Positions 16,624 to 26,559 are shown, counted from the stretch's first letter. The stretch: DNA of 63,320 nucleotides from UBA4421 sp002470275 (GCA_913052345.1 CAJXDR010000014.1:1-63320); one strand, 5' to 3'. The notes: generated from the letters alone by a model not told the origin. Made by a program: numbers and translations.

Positions 16624-17810
16624 TGCATGCCATCAAAAAATAAATAAATTGCGTCACCCAGCTGGGACAGTAAATTGCCCTCGGGCACCGCGACAGTGGT
16701 CACCACTTCCCCCTGGTAAATGACTTCGTCGCCCAACACCAGCTCCAGCTGGCCTACGGCCTGCCCTGCTGCGAGGGGAGCCTCCAAGGACGCCGGTATC
16801 GTTAGCCTGGGCTCGAGCTTGCCGTAATAACCCCGCGGGATGGTGAGCTGCACATCCTCGGCCACCCCCAGCCCCACCTTGTCCCGGGTGCCGTAATATA
16901 CTGGCTCTTCTTGGAGCACGGTGCCGCTGGTGTAGACGGTCTTTGATTCGAAGTTGCGAAATCCAAAGGAGAGTAGCTTTTGGCTTTCACGCATACGCGC
17001 CTCGTCATTCTCTGCCCCCATGACCACGCTGATGAGCCGCATGCCGTCACGCTTGGCTGAGGCGACGAGGCAGTAACCTGCAGCACTCGTATAGCCCGTT
17101 TTGACCCCATCAACCGTCCGGTCTCGCCACAGTAAGCGGTTTCGATTTGGCTGACTGATATCGTTATATTCAAAGTTTTTCTCTGCGTACAAACGGTATT
17201 GTTCAGGATAGTCTTTGATCAGCGCCTGAGTCAGTTGGGCCATGTCTATGGCCGTGCTGTAGTGTTCGGCATTCGGCAGGCCGGTGCTGTTTCGGAACTG
17301 AGTCCCAACCATGCCGATGCGTTCTGCGTGTTGATTCATAAGCTCGGAGAACTGGGCTTCATTGCCGGCAATGTGTTCAGCAAGGGCAACGCTCGCGTCA
17401 TTCCCTGACTGGATAATGACGCCTTTGAGCAAGTCCGCTACGCTGACCTCGGTCCCTTCTCGGATGAACATCTTGGAGCCCCCGGTGCGCCATGCGTTCA
17501 CGCTCACCTGAATCATTTCCTCAGGCCCCAGCCGGCCAAGCTCCATCTCATGGCCCACCACATAGCCCGTCATGATCTTGGTCAGACTTGCCGGGGCCTT
17601 GCGCTCGTTGGCATTGTGCTCGGCTAAGACGGTTCCAGTATCCGCATCAATCAACAGGAAAGAGCTGGCCTGTAGTACAGGCGGCGGCGGAGAGATAGGT
17701 GCTGCAGACCAAACGAGGCTTGGCGCAATCAGCAGGGTGAACATTGCACCTAGCAGATTCCTCTGCGGGGCGAGAAGACGGATTGCAAAGGCACAAAATT
17801 TTTCTAGCAT
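16620..17810 (-). CDS. dacA: D-alanyl-D-alanine carboxypeptidase (PBP5/6 family)
   Basis: Periplasmic penicillin-binding protein that trims the terminal D-Ala from peptidoglycan pentapeptides. It has a signal peptide at residues 1-36 (hydrophobic LLGAMFTLLIAPSLVWSA), then the three active-site motifs: SLTK (ASLTKIMTG), SGN (IQSGNDASVAL) and KTG (VDGVKTGYTSAAG). A C-terminal beta domain follows, with an amphipathic membrane anchor (LLSQLGDAIYLFFDGM). At 396 aa it matches the family. It is 100 nt downstream of rlpA and overlaps ybeD by 4 nt. Confidence 0.95.
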   Translation of the reverse strand: MLEKFCAFAIRLLAPQRNLLGAMFTLLIAPSLVWSAAPISPPPPVLQASSFLLIDADTGTVLAEHNANERKAPASLTKIMTGYVVGHEMELGRLGPEEMIQVSVNAWRTGGSKMFIREGTEVSVADLLKGVIIQSGNDASVALAEHIAGNEAQFSELMNQHAERIGMVGTQFRNSTGLPNAEHYSTAIDMAQLTQALIKDYPEQYRLYAEKNFEYNDISQPNRNRLLWRDRTVDGVKTGYTSAAGYCLVASAKRDGMRLISVVMGAENDEARMRESQKLLSFGFRNFESKTVYTSGTVLQEEPVYYGTRDKVGLGVAEDVQLTIPRGYYGKLEPRLTIPASLEAPLAAGQAVGQLELVLGDEVIYQGEVVTTVAVPEGNLLSQLGDAIYLFFDGMQ

Positions 17811-17910
17811 GGGCTCATGATCCGAACAAAGGCATTAGGTTAACACCAGCGCCCCGAGCGCGGAACTTTGCAATCCCGGGGTGAGGTGCCTGTACGCTGA
17901 CGCGCCGGTC

Positions 17911-18744
17911 TTATTGCTGACCATGCAGCAAACGGATTTCCGGCAGGCCCAGACCCAGGACCGTTACGAGCGCCCTGAGCTGCTCAAGCTTGGTATCTGA
18001 CTCCACGGGCCCAATTCTCAGCTGCAGCTTCTCGGTGTCGGTATAGCGCACCAGGGTAGCGCTCACGCCGGTGGCCTCAACAACCTCGGTTTGAGCCCGT
18101 CGTCCGGCACTTACAGTGTCAAATGACCCCGCGAAGAGGTATTGCTGAGGTTCACTCTCGGTGAGCGCTTCGACTCTCACCCTGGTGGTGCCCTGCCGGG
18201 CAAACCCTAACTTTACTGCGGCGGCATAGGACAGGTCGATAATGCGATCTCCATGAAAGGGACCCCGGTCATTCACCCTTACTATCGTGCTCCGCCCGTT
18301 TGCCAAATTTGTCACCCGAGCAAAGACGGGGATCGGTAGCGACTTATGCGCGGCCGTTAACGCAAACATATCGAAGCGTTCTCCGCTGGACGTCTGCCGA
18401 CCATGAAACTTGGTGCCATACCACGATGCGCCACCCTCCTCCACATAGCCTTGGGCTGACGGCATCACCTGATATGACTTACCCCAGACGGTATAGGTTG
18501 GGGAGTTCCCGCGCTGACCGACCGGTAAGGGGACCACCCTTGGATTAGGCAAATTGCGGAGTTGCCGGAGCACGGCGGGGCTCACTGCCGGCGCGCCATC
18601 CACCTGACCCGTGCCGGTGCTGGGGGTCTGAACGCTGCAGCTGGTGCTGACAAGGCATAGGGTCAGTATGTAAACGTGTGTCCGCAGAGCCAAGGCGCGC
18701 AGATTGCCTGTCTCCCTAGCCTCTGTGGGCCGCCTTGCCTGCAT
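17911..18744 (-). CDS. rlpA: RlpA-type septal lytic transglycosylase lipoprotein
   Basis: Outer-membrane lipoprotein of 277 aa that cleaves stem-less peptidoglycan at the septum in Pseudomonas. It has a lipobox-like LVSTSC near residue 36, preceded by an unusually long charged N-terminus. The double-psi beta-barrel spans EEGGASWYGTKFHG to LSYAAAVKLGF and contains the family His (AAHKSLPIP) and Asp (VNDRGPF). A C-terminal SPOR domain binds denuded glycan (QYLFAGSFDTVSAGRRAQTE). It starts immediately after the mltB stop, with no gap. Confidence 0.93.
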   Translation of the reverse strand: MQARRPTEARETGNLRALALRTHVYILTLCLVSTSCSVQTPSTGTGQVDGAPAVSPAVLRQLRNLPNPRVVPLPVGQRGNSPTYTVWGKSYQVMPSAQGYVEEGGASWYGTKFHGRQTSSGERFDMFALTAAHKSLPIPVFARVTNLANGRSTIVRVNDRGPFHGDRIIDLSYAAAVKLGFARQGTTRVRVEALTESEPQQYLFAGSFDTVSAGRRAQTEVVEATGVSATLVRYTDTEKLQLRIGPVESDTKLEQLRALVTVLGLGLPEIRLLHGQQ

Positions 18745-19749
18745 CTATCCCGCCTCCCTGCGCTCACGGATAGCCTGGCTGAGTTGCAGGACGGCCATCG
18801 CGTATAGCCGACTGTGGTTGTAGCGGGTAACGACATAGAAATCTTCGAAGCCTAACCAGAAGTCAGCCCCCTCAGCCTGCTCGAGCCGCAACAGCGTAGC
18901 CGGCCACCAAGACTCTGGGCGCACACCTTCCGTCTGTTCCAAAACGACACCGAGCGCCTGCCATTCGCCCAACGCGCGTGTTGGCTTCAGGGAGGCATTC
19001 GCCAGATCAAGTAACTCAGGGGTGGGCGTTGCCACGGTTGCCGGGAGTACGGTGGGCATGCTACCCGACCACCCATGGCGCGCGAAGTAATTTGCCACGC
19101 TGCCGATGGCGTCTGTCTTGTTGGTCCAAATGTCGCGCACTCCATCTTCATCGAAGTCGATGGCGTAGTTTCTATAGCTGGACGGGATAAACTGACCGTA
19201 GCCCATGGCCCCTGCGTAGGAGCCCTTCAACGACATCGGGTCCTTGCCCTCCTCACGGGCCAGCAGCAGCAGCTGCGTAAGCTCACCACGAAAAAATTTT
19301 GCTCTGGGCGGATAGTCAAACCCCAGCGTCGCCAGGGCATTCACCACACTAAATCCACCTGTAATGCGTCCGTAACGGGTCTCTACACCGATGATCGCGA
19401 CGATGATCTCTATGGGGACCCCATATCTATCACTGGCTTTTTCCAGGATCGCTAAATTCTCATCCCAGAATAAGAGGCCCTGACGAATTCGGGGTTCATC
19501 CACCAAGATCTCACGATACTCATGCCAGACCAATCGTCGCTCAGCGGGTCGGGAGATCAGGTCTATGATTCGTTCCGAATGCCTGGCCTCAGCAAAAATC
19601 TGTTCCAGCGCCGCTCGAGAGAATTCATGGTCCTCGACCAACTGGTCGATATAGGTTTCGACGTCGTCTCGCCCTAAATAACTCGCGTTAGAAACCGGCG
19701 CGTACAGCCAGCAAATCGCTAAGATTTGAAATAAAAATACAGCACGCAT
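18745..19749 (-). CDS. mltB: Membrane-bound lytic murein transglycosylase B
   Basis: Cleaves the MurNAc-GlcNAc bond with 1,6-anhydro product formation. It has an N-terminal signal (FLFQILAICWLYAPVSNA) but no clear lipobox, so it may be soluble in the periplasm. The catalytic Glu lies in IIGVETRYGRITGG, followed by GAMGYGQFIPSSY and an EF-hand-like DFDEDGVRDIW, then SVANYFARHGW. At 334 aa it is similar to Slt35/MltB. GGGGGTG precedes the ATG. It is 36 nt downstream of rodA in the elongasome cluster. Confidence 0.94.
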   Translation of the reverse strand: MRAVFLFQILAICWLYAPVSNASYLGRDDVETYIDQLVEDHEFSRAALEQIFAEARHSERIIDLISRPAERRLVWHEYREILVDEPRIRQGLLFWDENLAILEKASDRYGVPIEIIVAIIGVETRYGRITGGFSVVNALATLGFDYPPRAKFFRGELTQLLLLAREEGKDPMSLKGSYAGAMGYGQFIPSSYRNYAIDFDEDGVRDIWTNKTDAIGSVANYFARHGWSGSMPTVLPATVATPTPELLDLANASLKPTRALGEWQALGVVLEQTEGVRPESWWPATLLRLEQAEGADFWLGFEDFYVVTRYNHSRLYAMAVLQLSQAIRERREAG

Positions 19750-19785
19750 TGTTTCACCCCCTGAACATTACCTCGAAACTGCTTC

Positions 19786-20916
19786 TCACCAAGCCTTGTG
19801 GCTTCGCATCGACATGATGATGCCAAACCCTGCCATAAGCGTTATGGCGGACGTTCCACCGTAGCTTACCAGCGGTAGCGGAACGCCAACCACCGGCAGA
19901 AGGCCCGAAACCATGGCGATATTAACGAACAGATACACGAAAAAAGTCATGGTTAATGCGCCAGCAAGCAGCCGGCCAAAAGTGCTGCTGGCGTCAGCAG
20001 CCAGAAATAAGCAGCGTGCGATAATCAAGAGATAGAGCGCGAGCAGGGCAAAAATGCCGAAGAACCCTAACTCCTCCCCCATCACAGCGACAATAAAGTC
20101 TGTCCGTGCCTCGGGTAAAAAGTCCAAATAGCTCTGGCTTCCTTGAAAGAGGCCCTTACCGAAAAGGCCGCCAGAACCGATGGCCGTGGTGGATTGAATG
20201 ATATTCCAACCCGCGCCCAGGGGATCCCCTTCGGGGTCAAAGAGCGTAAGGATGCGCTGCTTCTGGTACCCGGTAAGAACATACTGCCAAACAATCGGAG
20301 TCGTCAGCACGGCCAGCAGCATCGCGTAAAATACCCATCGCCAATGCAGACCAGCGAACATCAGGACCGACAACCCGGCCGCCACAACAAGAATACCGGT
20401 CCCAAGGTCTGGCTGTTGGCCAATTACGATGGCAGGCACCAAGATAATCAGCAAACTGATCAGTACGTGTTTTGCCGACGGCGGCAAAATGCGCTGATGC
20501 AGATACCAGGCCACCGACATGGGCACGACGATCTTAATCAACTCTGAGGGTTGAAATCGCAGGAGGTGCGGAACGTCTAGCCAACGCCTGGAGCCCTTAA
20601 CCTCAGCGCCAAAGAAAAAGGTCAATGCCAGTAGGATTAGACAAATCAGGTAAAGCATAGGCGCCCAACGCATATAGAGGTTGGGCGGCACCTGGGCCAT
20701 GATAACCATAACCAAGAAAGCCAGTCCGAATCGATTCGCCTGGGCCATGAAAAGGGCGTCGTCTCCGTCTACGGCACTGCGTAAAACCGTTAGCCCAAAA
20801 AGCACGACTAAGATTAGGAGTCCAACAAGAATGGGATCGATATGGATTCGGTCATACCAACGCGGTACCGCCGCAGCGGCAAGTTCGGGCACCTGGCGTT
20901 GAAAGTCTTGGTTCAT
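19786..20916 (-). CDS. rodA: Rod shape-determining peptidoglycan glycosyltransferase RodA
   Basis: SEDS-family polytopic membrane glycosyltransferase that polymerises lipid II with PBP2 in the elongasome. At 376 aa it has about ten hydrophobic segments. Characteristic stretches are GSRRWLDVPHLLRFQPSELIK, GQQPDLGTGI, LFQGSQSYLDFLPEARTDFI and GVPLPLVSYGGTSAI. It lies 25 nt downstream of mrdA, its transpeptidase partner, in the canonical order. Confidence 0.96.
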   Translation of the reverse strand: MNQDFQRQVPELAAAAVPRWYDRIHIDPILVGLLILVVLFGLTVLRSAVDGDDALFMAQANRFGLAFLVMVIMAQVPPNLYMRWAPMLYLICLILLALTFFFGAEVKGSRRWLDVPHLLRFQPSELIKIVVPMSVAWYLHQRILPPSAKHVLISLLIILVPAIVIGQQPDLGTGILVVAAGLSVLMFAGLHWRWVFYAMLLAVLTTPIVWQYVLTGYQKQRILTLFDPEGDPLGAGWNIIQSTTAIGSGGLFGKGLFQGSQSYLDFLPEARTDFIVAVMGEELGFFGIFALLALYLLIIARCLFLAADASSTFGRLLAGALTMTFFVYLFVNIAMVSGLLPVVGVPLPLVSYGGTSAITLMAGFGIIMSMRSHKAW

Positions 20917-20941
20917 TTTCCGTTAGTGCCCTGGGAGTACA

Positions 20942-22831
20942 TTATCTGCTCGCTTGCTCGAGGAATTGGGGGTTCAGATAGGCATCGATCACTTCTCGCG
21001 CCACCGGTGCAGCCACAGAGCTTCCGCCGCCGCCATTCTCAACCAGGACTGCAACCGCTATCTTCGGATCCTCAACGGGGGCAAAGGCTATGAACCAGGC
21101 GTGTTTTCGATTGAGTTCCGACAGCTGCTCTTCGTCGTATTCTTCTCCCTGATAAATCTCCACCACCTGGGCGGTTCCAGATTTCCCCGCCATACGATAC
21201 TCCAAGTTTTGCCCAATATAAGCCCATGCAGTCCCGTTGTTTCTATAGCCCTGGCCACCACGATGCACTACATCCTCCATAGCACTCACAACGAGGTCCC
21301 AGTCCGCCCCGGTCAAGCCCTCAATATAGCGAGGCTCACTCCGTTCTGCGGGCGGATAGTTGCCCACCTGCATGAGCATTTGGGGTTCAACAATGCGACC
21401 CCTATTTGCGATGATGGCCGCCACCGTCGCCATTTGCATTGGCGTTGCCAGTAAGTCGCCCTGACCAATACCTAAGTTGACCGAGTCCCCCGGGTACCAG
21501 GGCAGGTCTTTGTTCTCCCGCTTCCAGTCTGGGTTCGGCAGTAAGCCTTGAGCTGCTTGAGGTAGGTCCAAAGCAAAGTTCGACCCCAGTCCAAATTGGC
21601 TCACAAATTCGATGAAGGCCTCTATCTCCATGCGACTGGCCAGATCATAAAAATAGACGTTCGAGGACCGATAAATCGCCCGCCGCAAATCTACAATGCC
21701 CTGGCCACCCGTATCGTCTTTGGTCCAGGACCAATCTCGATAGACTCGCTCCTGACCAGGTAGACGAAACTCTCCTCGATCCTCGATTTCTTCTTCCCAG
21801 GTGGTGTTTCCCAGCGCAATCCCGCTCAGTCCCACAAGCGGTTTGAAGGTAGATCCCGGCGCATATTGACCGCTAATGGCCCGGTTAAAAAGTGGCGTGT
21901 AAATGGACTCACTTAACGCCCTGAACTCTGCCGTGTTCATGCCTGAAACAAAGAGATTAGGGTCGTAGGACGGCTCGCTTACCAGGGATAGCACGCCGCC
22001 CGTTGCGGGTTCCAGCGCTACGATGGCCCCGCGACGGCCCGCCAAGGCCGCGACGCTCGCCGCCTGTAGCCGGGCATCCAGGTGCAGCTTAATATTCTTG
22101 CCTGCCTCAGGCTCCTTGACCTCCAACGCTTCACGTATCCGACCATGGGCGTCTTTCTCTACTTTTTGGTAACCCACCTCTCCGTGGAGCTCTGGTTCGT
22201 AGAACGCCTCGACACCGCGTTTACCAATAAACTCCGTGGCGCTGTACTGAACGGTAGGCAGCTCGCGCAAGTCCGCAACGGTTGGACGCCGAACTGAGCC
22301 AACGGCATGAGCCGCTACGCTTTTTAGCGGGTAGTGGCGAACCAAGCGATTGATGACCTCGATCCCCTTGAGCCGGTGACGATTTACCGCGAGCACGGCC
22401 ACCTGCTCAGCCGTCAGGCTGTCCAACAGCACCACCGGCGTACCCGGACGGTTACGAGCCTCGAGCCGTCGCTGAAACCCTTCCCTCGCATTGGGCGGTA
22501 ATTCAAGTAGCTCGAGCACCAGCGCCAGCGACGCATCCATATCCTCGATTCGATCAGGCACGACGGCCAACAGCGGAGAGTTCTGATTGTCCGCGAGGAT
22601 GGTGCCCTGACGGTCGAAAATCATGCCTCGGGGCGGCGCTAGGGTTTGCACCTGCAGTCGATTTTCATCAGAACGGTTTTTATACGTTGCGTGATCGTAG
22701 ACCTGGAGCTTTATGAGCCGCGCTACCAGAACGCCCATCAACAGGAGCGTCAAAACGAAAAGAACTATCGCTCTCGCGACGAAGAGTTTCTTTTCCTGCT
22801 TCTGATCCTTTATGGCGAGTTCTACAGCCAA
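20942..22831 (-). CDS. mrdA: Penicillin-binding protein 2 (elongasome transpeptidase)
   Basis: Class B PBP, 629 aa, crosslinking peptidoglycan for lateral wall growth. It has one N-terminal membrane segment (residues about 18-42), a pedestal domain (LAPPRGMIFDRQGTILADN), then the transpeptidase motifs STFK (APGSTFKPLVG), SSN (RSSNVYFYDLA) and KSGTAQ (AGKSGTAQVVE). The start is TTG 22831 with GAGAGTGA upstream; no other in-frame start would retain the membrane anchor. It pairs with the following rodA. Confidence 0.95.
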   Translation of the reverse strand: MAVELAIKDQKQEKKLFVARAIVLFVLTLLLMGVLVARLIKLQVYDHATYKNRSDENRLQVQTLAPPRGMIFDRQGTILADNQNSPLLAVVPDRIEDMDASLALVLELLELPPNAREGFQRRLEARNRPGTPVVLLDSLTAEQVAVLAVNRHRLKGIEVINRLVRHYPLKSVAAHAVGSVRRPTVADLRELPTVQYSATEFIGKRGVEAFYEPELHGEVGYQKVEKDAHGRIREALEVKEPEAGKNIKLHLDARLQAASVAALAGRRGAIVALEPATGGVLSLVSEPSYDPNLFVSGMNTAEFRALSESIYTPLFNRAISGQYAPGSTFKPLVGLSGIALGNTTWEEEIEDRGEFRLPGQERVYRDWSWTKDDTGGQGIVDLRRAIYRSSNVYFYDLASRMEIEAFIEFVSQFGLGSNFALDLPQAAQGLLPNPDWKRENKDLPWYPGDSVNLGIGQGDLLATPMQMATVAAIIANRGRIVEPQMLMQVGNYPPAERSEPRYIEGLTGADWDLVVSAMEDVVHRGGQGYRNNGTAWAYIGQNLEYRMAGKSGTAQVVEIYQGEEYDEEQLSELNRKHAWFIAFAPVEDPKIAVAVLVENGGGGSSVAAPVAREVIDAYLNPQFLEQASR

Positions 22832-22919
22832 GGTTCACTCTCATTAGGGGCACGGCGCGACGCTTTATGATAACGGTTTAACGACTGCTTTAAACAGCAA
22901 GATCACGCGCTCTAAACCG

Positions 22920-23384
22920 TTACTCCCGGTGATAGGGATGTCCGGACACGATGCTCCATGCCCGATAGAGCGCCTCTGCCAGGATCACACGCACCATATA
23001 GTGGGGGTAGGTCAATGCGGAGAGCGATAGCCTACGATCCGCACGCGTCAATACGCTGTCCGCCAGGCCATCGGCACCTCCGACAACGAAGACCACATTA
23101 CGTCCCGCGCTCCGCCAAAAGGACATTTCCTTTGCGAGACCGGCACTGGACATGCTCTCTCCCCGCTCGTCTAGGGCGATGACGCAATCCCCAGTCTGAA
23201 TTAGCTTCAGCAAGCGTTCGGCTTCAAGCTGCTGACTCTTTCGCCCATCACCGCGATGCTTGGGCGCCGGAATTTCATGCAGACTCAGAGGCATTTCCCG
23301 GGGCATCCGTCGAGCATATTCCTCGAAGCCCGTCTTGATCCACGGAGGCATCCTACTGCCAATACAAATCACACGAAGATGCAC
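22920..23384 (-). CDS. rlmH: 23S rRNA (pseudouridine1915-N3)-methyltransferase RlmH
   Basis: SPOUT-class methyltransferase modifying pseudouridine 1915 in helix 69 of the assembled 70S ribosome. 154 aa (E. coli 155), with the trefoil-knot SAM loop FVVGGADGL and the C-terminal LSALTYPHYMVRVILAEALYRAWSI...HPYHRE region typical of the family. The start codon is GTG. Only 9 nt separate it from rsfS, so the two ribosome-acting genes are cotranscribed. Confidence 0.95.
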   Translation of the reverse strand: MHLRVICIGSRMPPWIKTGFEEYARRMPREMPLSLHEIPAPKHRGDGRKSQQLEAERLLKLIQTGDCVIALDERGESMSSAGLAKEMSFWRSAGRNVVFVVGGADGLADSVLTRADRRLSLSALTYPHYMVRVILAEALYRAWSIVSGHPYHRE

Positions 23385-23393
23385 CCTTTGGGC

Positions 23394-23744
23394 CTAGGTT
23401 GGGGAAGTTTCACTGTCGCTGGCGAGGGTCGACCAAAGACGTTCCAGCTGGTAAAACTCCCTGGCTTCATCGTTCATAACATGTACTAGAATATCTCCCA
23501 GATCGACCAGCACCCAGTCATAACTTTCCCTGCCCTCAATCCCCATAGGCTGCACGCCTACCGCCTTACAGGATTCGCTGGTGGTATCCACTAGAGCTTT
23601 CACGTGCCGATTTGAGTTGCCACTAACGAGCACCATGAAGTCGGTCATGGGCGTCATGGTTGCGACATCAAGGGCGACAATATTGACCCCCTTCATGTCC
23701 TCCAAGGCTGCTATCACGTGATCGCGCAGGTCGCTGGGGTTCAA
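23394..23744 (-). CDS. rsfS: Ribosomal silencing factor RsfS
   Basis: Binds ribosomal protein L14 and blocks subunit joining when nutrients are scarce. 116 aa, with DMKGVNIVALDVATMTPMTDFMV and VQPMGIEGRESYDWVLVDLGDILVHVM of the DUF143/RsfS family. The start is TTG 23744, supported by AGGAGG 7 nt upstream, inside the end of nadD. It overlaps the nadD stop by 4 nt. L14, its target, is encoded at 40408-40776. Confidence 0.95.
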   Translation of the reverse strand: MNPSDLRDHVIAALEDMKGVNIVALDVATMTPMTDFMVLVSGNSNRHVKALVDTTSESCKAVGVQPMGIEGRESYDWVLVDLGDILVHVMNDEAREFYQLERLWSTLASDSETSPT

Positions 23745-24373
23745 AGACTATCCTCCTGATTCACATAGAGTTTTTGTTCGTCAATATAGGCGGCTACCGC
23801 TGGGTTAAGCCAATGATCAACCGCCCGGCCAAGCCTTAGGGCATCGCGAATCTGTGTTGCCGACAAATCCAGCATCGCTTCAGATAACTTTGCTATCTGG
23901 GTGTGATCTGGCGCTTCCCGAAGTGCCGTGAGGGCCGCTGGCTCGCAGCCACTGTAGCCCGGCCGCTGAAGAACAATCATATGGCACAGGGATATCAGCT
24001 GAGCCCAACGATGCCACTCTGTCAGCGTATCATAGGCATCTTCGCCCAAAATCCAGAAAAGTTCGGCGTCTGGATACTGCCCTTTGATACAGGCTACCGT
24101 ATCCGCTGCATAGGACTTACCGGGACGATTCAGCTCGATGGGGTCGGCAATCAGGTGCTGCTCGCCCGCACACGCCAGCTCAAGCATGGCTAGACGCTGT
24201 TCTGGAGTAGCCTCAGGTGGGTGGCGATGACCAGGGCGTGCGGCAACAATCATGTGTACCTGGTCTAGACCCAGCTCTCGCTGAGCCACTCGCGCTGCGT
24301 GAATATGTCCGCAATGGATTGGGTCAAAGGTACCGCCAAGGAGTCCCAGACGCTGCGGCGGTGCTGGCATCAT
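23741..24373 (-). CDS. nadD: Nicotinate-nucleotide adenylyltransferase
   Basis: Converts nicotinate mononucleotide and ATP to deamido-NAD. 210 aa, with the nucleotidyltransferase GGTFDPIHCGHIHAA (the T/HxGH motif) and LSATQIRDALR (ISSTxIR-type) at the C-terminal end. The start is ATG 24373 or the adjacent ATG 24370, with GGCGGGG upstream. It is placed between proA and rsfS, as in most gammaproteobacteria. Confidence 0.94.
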   Translation of the reverse strand: MMPAPPQRLGLLGGTFDPIHCGHIHAARVAQRELGLDQVHMIVAARPGHRHPPEATPEQRLAMLELACAGEQHLIADPIELNRPGKSYAADTVACIKGQYPDAELFWILGEDAYDTLTEWHRWAQLISLCHMIVLQRPGYSGCEPAALTALREAPDHTQIAKLSEAMLDLSATQIRDALRLGRAVDHWLNPAVAAYIDEQKLYVNQEDSL

Positions 24374-24400
24374 CGCCCCGCCACCTGTTCGTTAGAAAAC

Positions 24401-25663
24401 CTAACGATGGCGTATCTCGCCGTTGCCATAGACCACGTACTTTTGAGAGGTGAGCCCCTCGAGACCCACTGGCCCCCGTGCGTGAATCTTGTCGGTGGAA
24501 ATTCCGACCTCGGCCCCAAGCCCGTACTCAAAGCCGTCCGCAAATTGCGAGGAGGCGTTGACCATGACCGATGCAGAATCCACTCGGGCGATGAAATCCC
24601 GTGCATGTTCGTAATTGGTGGTGACGATGACATCGGTATGGGCTGATCCGTACTGGTTAATATGCGCTACGGCCATGTCTAGATCGTCTACGACGCGCAC
24701 CGCAAGCCGAGGGCCTAAATATTCCTCCAGCCAATCCGCCTCGCTGGCATTATCCATGGGATATACCGCCTGGGCTCTTTCGCACCCGCAAAGGCTCACG
24801 CCTGCTGCGGTATATTGCTCGCCAAGCTTAGGCAGCAGGGTCGACGCCATGCTGGCATGCACAAGCAAGGTCTCAAGAGCGTTGCAGACCGCGAATTTTT
24901 CTACTTTTGAGTTGAACGCGATGGAAAGCGCCATCTCCTGATCTGCGGATTCATCCACGTAAACATGGCAAACGCCGTCTAGGTGTTTGATTACCGGAAT
25001 CGTGGCCTCTCGACTAATACGATCAATAAGGCTCTTGCCGCCCCGAGGCACGATGACGTCCACGTAGCGGTCTAGCCTGATGAGCTCTCCGACCGCTGCC
25101 CGGTCCGTGGTATTGATAAGTTGAACGCAGGCGGATGGAAGCTGGGCAGATGCCAAGCCTTGGCTGACGCAGGCAGCAATGGCCTGATTGGAATGAAAGG
25201 CTTCTGTGCCCCCACGTAATATGCAGGCGTTCCCTGATTTAATAGTCAAACTGGCCGCATCTACAGTCACGTTCGGGCGCGACTCGTAGATCATGCCAAT
25301 CACACCCAAGGGCACGCGCATCTTTCCAATTTGGATACCCGTCGGCCGATAGCTGAAATCAGACATCTCGCCAATGGGATCCCTTAGCGCATCCACCTGA
25401 AGCACGCCTTCAATCATTTTGTCGATGCCACGGTCATCTAGCGCCAGCCGCTCTACCAGAGGCTGATCTATTTGATTCCCCTCGGCGGCCTGCATGTCTT
25501 TGCCATTGGCTGCAATGATCTCCTTGCGGGACCCATCCAGAGCCTTGGCCACTGCCTGCAGCGCCTGGGACTTACTTGCGGAACTGGCGGCAGCGAGCAC
25601 CCGGGATGCATCTCGAGCGGCGCTACCCACCCCCTGCATGTAGTTAACTAAATCTTGTTTCAT
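24401..25663 (-). CDS. proA: Gamma-glutamyl phosphate reductase
   Basis: NADPH-dependent reduction of gamma-glutamyl phosphate to glutamate semialdehyde in proline synthesis. 420 aa, aldehyde-dehydrogenase fold, with VPLGVIGMIYESRPNVTVDAA, the catalytic Cys in KFAVCNALETLLVH, and the ending GPVGLEGLTSQKYVVYGNG. proB is not in the window. It lies 27 nt upstream of nadD and 59 nt downstream of the LON-domain gene. Confidence 0.96.
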   Translation of the reverse strand: MKQDLVNYMQGVGSAARDASRVLAAASSASKSQALQAVAKALDGSRKEIIAANGKDMQAAEGNQIDQPLVERLALDDRGIDKMIEGVLQVDALRDPIGEMSDFSYRPTGIQIGKMRVPLGVIGMIYESRPNVTVDAASLTIKSGNACILRGGTEAFHSNQAIAACVSQGLASAQLPSACVQLINTTDRAAVGELIRLDRYVDVIVPRGGKSLIDRISREATIPVIKHLDGVCHVYVDESADQEMALSIAFNSKVEKFAVCNALETLLVHASMASTLLPKLGEQYTAAGVSLCGCERAQAVYPMDNASEADWLEEYLGPRLAVRVVDDLDMAVAHINQYGSAHTDVIVTTNYEHARDFIARVDSASVMVNASSQFADGFEYGLGAEVGISTDKIHARGPVGLEGLTSQKYVVYGNGEIRHR

Positions 25664-25722
25664 GGCTTCATTATACGGGCTAACGTCTTCATTTTAAGTC
25701 TGCGCGATGGTGCTTGCGTCGG

Positions 25723-26379
25723 CTATTGCTGACAGAATTTCTCGACCAGACGCTGGAGTTCGGCCATCCGTTCTGCTGGCCGGTTGAGCTGAAGCAGGGC
25801 TTGCTTTATTTCTGGCTCAATAGGTAACAACTCGGCCAGGCGATAGCTGACAGAGCGCGCCTGCTGCATATCCACGTTGAGATTGAGTTGTTGGATAAGT
25901 GGGTGTTCCATCAGGTCCTTCAGCACCCCAACTAAGGGCGCGTAGTCATCGCGCATTTCACCCTTCGGCTCTTCCGGCACTAGGGTGACTTGCCCTCGTA
26001 ACAGGCCATCTGGCTGCTGTGTTGTAGATTCTACGCTGAACTTGCGTCCACCCTGGGCAATGATGCCCAACAGCCCGTTATCTGCTTGATTGAAGTCAAC
26101 GATTTCGGCCTGGGTACCGAAGCCAAAAATGTCTGGGACAGCAGGCCCCTGGTCTTCCTGACCTGCGGCCTTCATGACATCACTGCCGGACTTGAGCAGA
26201 ACAACGCCAAAGGGGGAGTTTTCGCGCATGCACCAGCGGATCATATCCACGTATCTGGGCTCAAAGATGCGCAGCGGCAAGATACCCTCCGGGAAGAGGA
26301 CCGTTCGCAACGGAAACAGCGGCATATTTTTTTGGGACGCCAACTGACGATCACCCGAACCTAATTTCACCTCTGCCAT
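25723..26379 (-). CDS. LON substrate-binding (N-terminal) domain protein
   Basis: 218-aa protein that is only the Lon N-terminal-like domain: MPLFPLRTVLFPEGILPLRIFEPRYVDMI at the start, FGFGTQAEIVDF in the middle and a helical C-terminal part. There is no AAA+ or protease domain. Such stand-alone proteins are common in proteobacteria and their role is not established; substrate recruitment or cereblon-like binding are suggestions only. It is transcribed toward proA and diverges from uppP across a 180-nt gap in which I see no clear promoter. Confidence 0.88.
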   Translation of the reverse strand: MAEVKLGSGDRQLASQKNMPLFPLRTVLFPEGILPLRIFEPRYVDMIRWCMRENSPFGVVLLKSGSDVMKAAGQEDQGPAVPDIFGFGTQAEIVDFNQADNGLLGIIAQGGRKFSVESTTQQPDGLLRGQVTLVPEEPKGEMRDDYAPLVGVLKDLMEHPLIQQLNLNVDMQQARSVSYRLAELLPIEPEIKQALLQLNRPAERMAELQRLVEKFCQQ

Positions 26380-26559
26380 AGTCTTCTTCGTCTACCTTGT
26401 CTCACAGCCTGATACTCGCCCGTGCTGCCACTATATCCAGCAGCGAGCGCGGTGGCCAATAGCCGTTACGCTTTGTCGCCCAATCAGGGAGAATAAACTA
26501 TCACCGGACCGGGCTGCTGGGTCCGTGACGATCAAAATATCGTTTGGGAATTCAGCCCT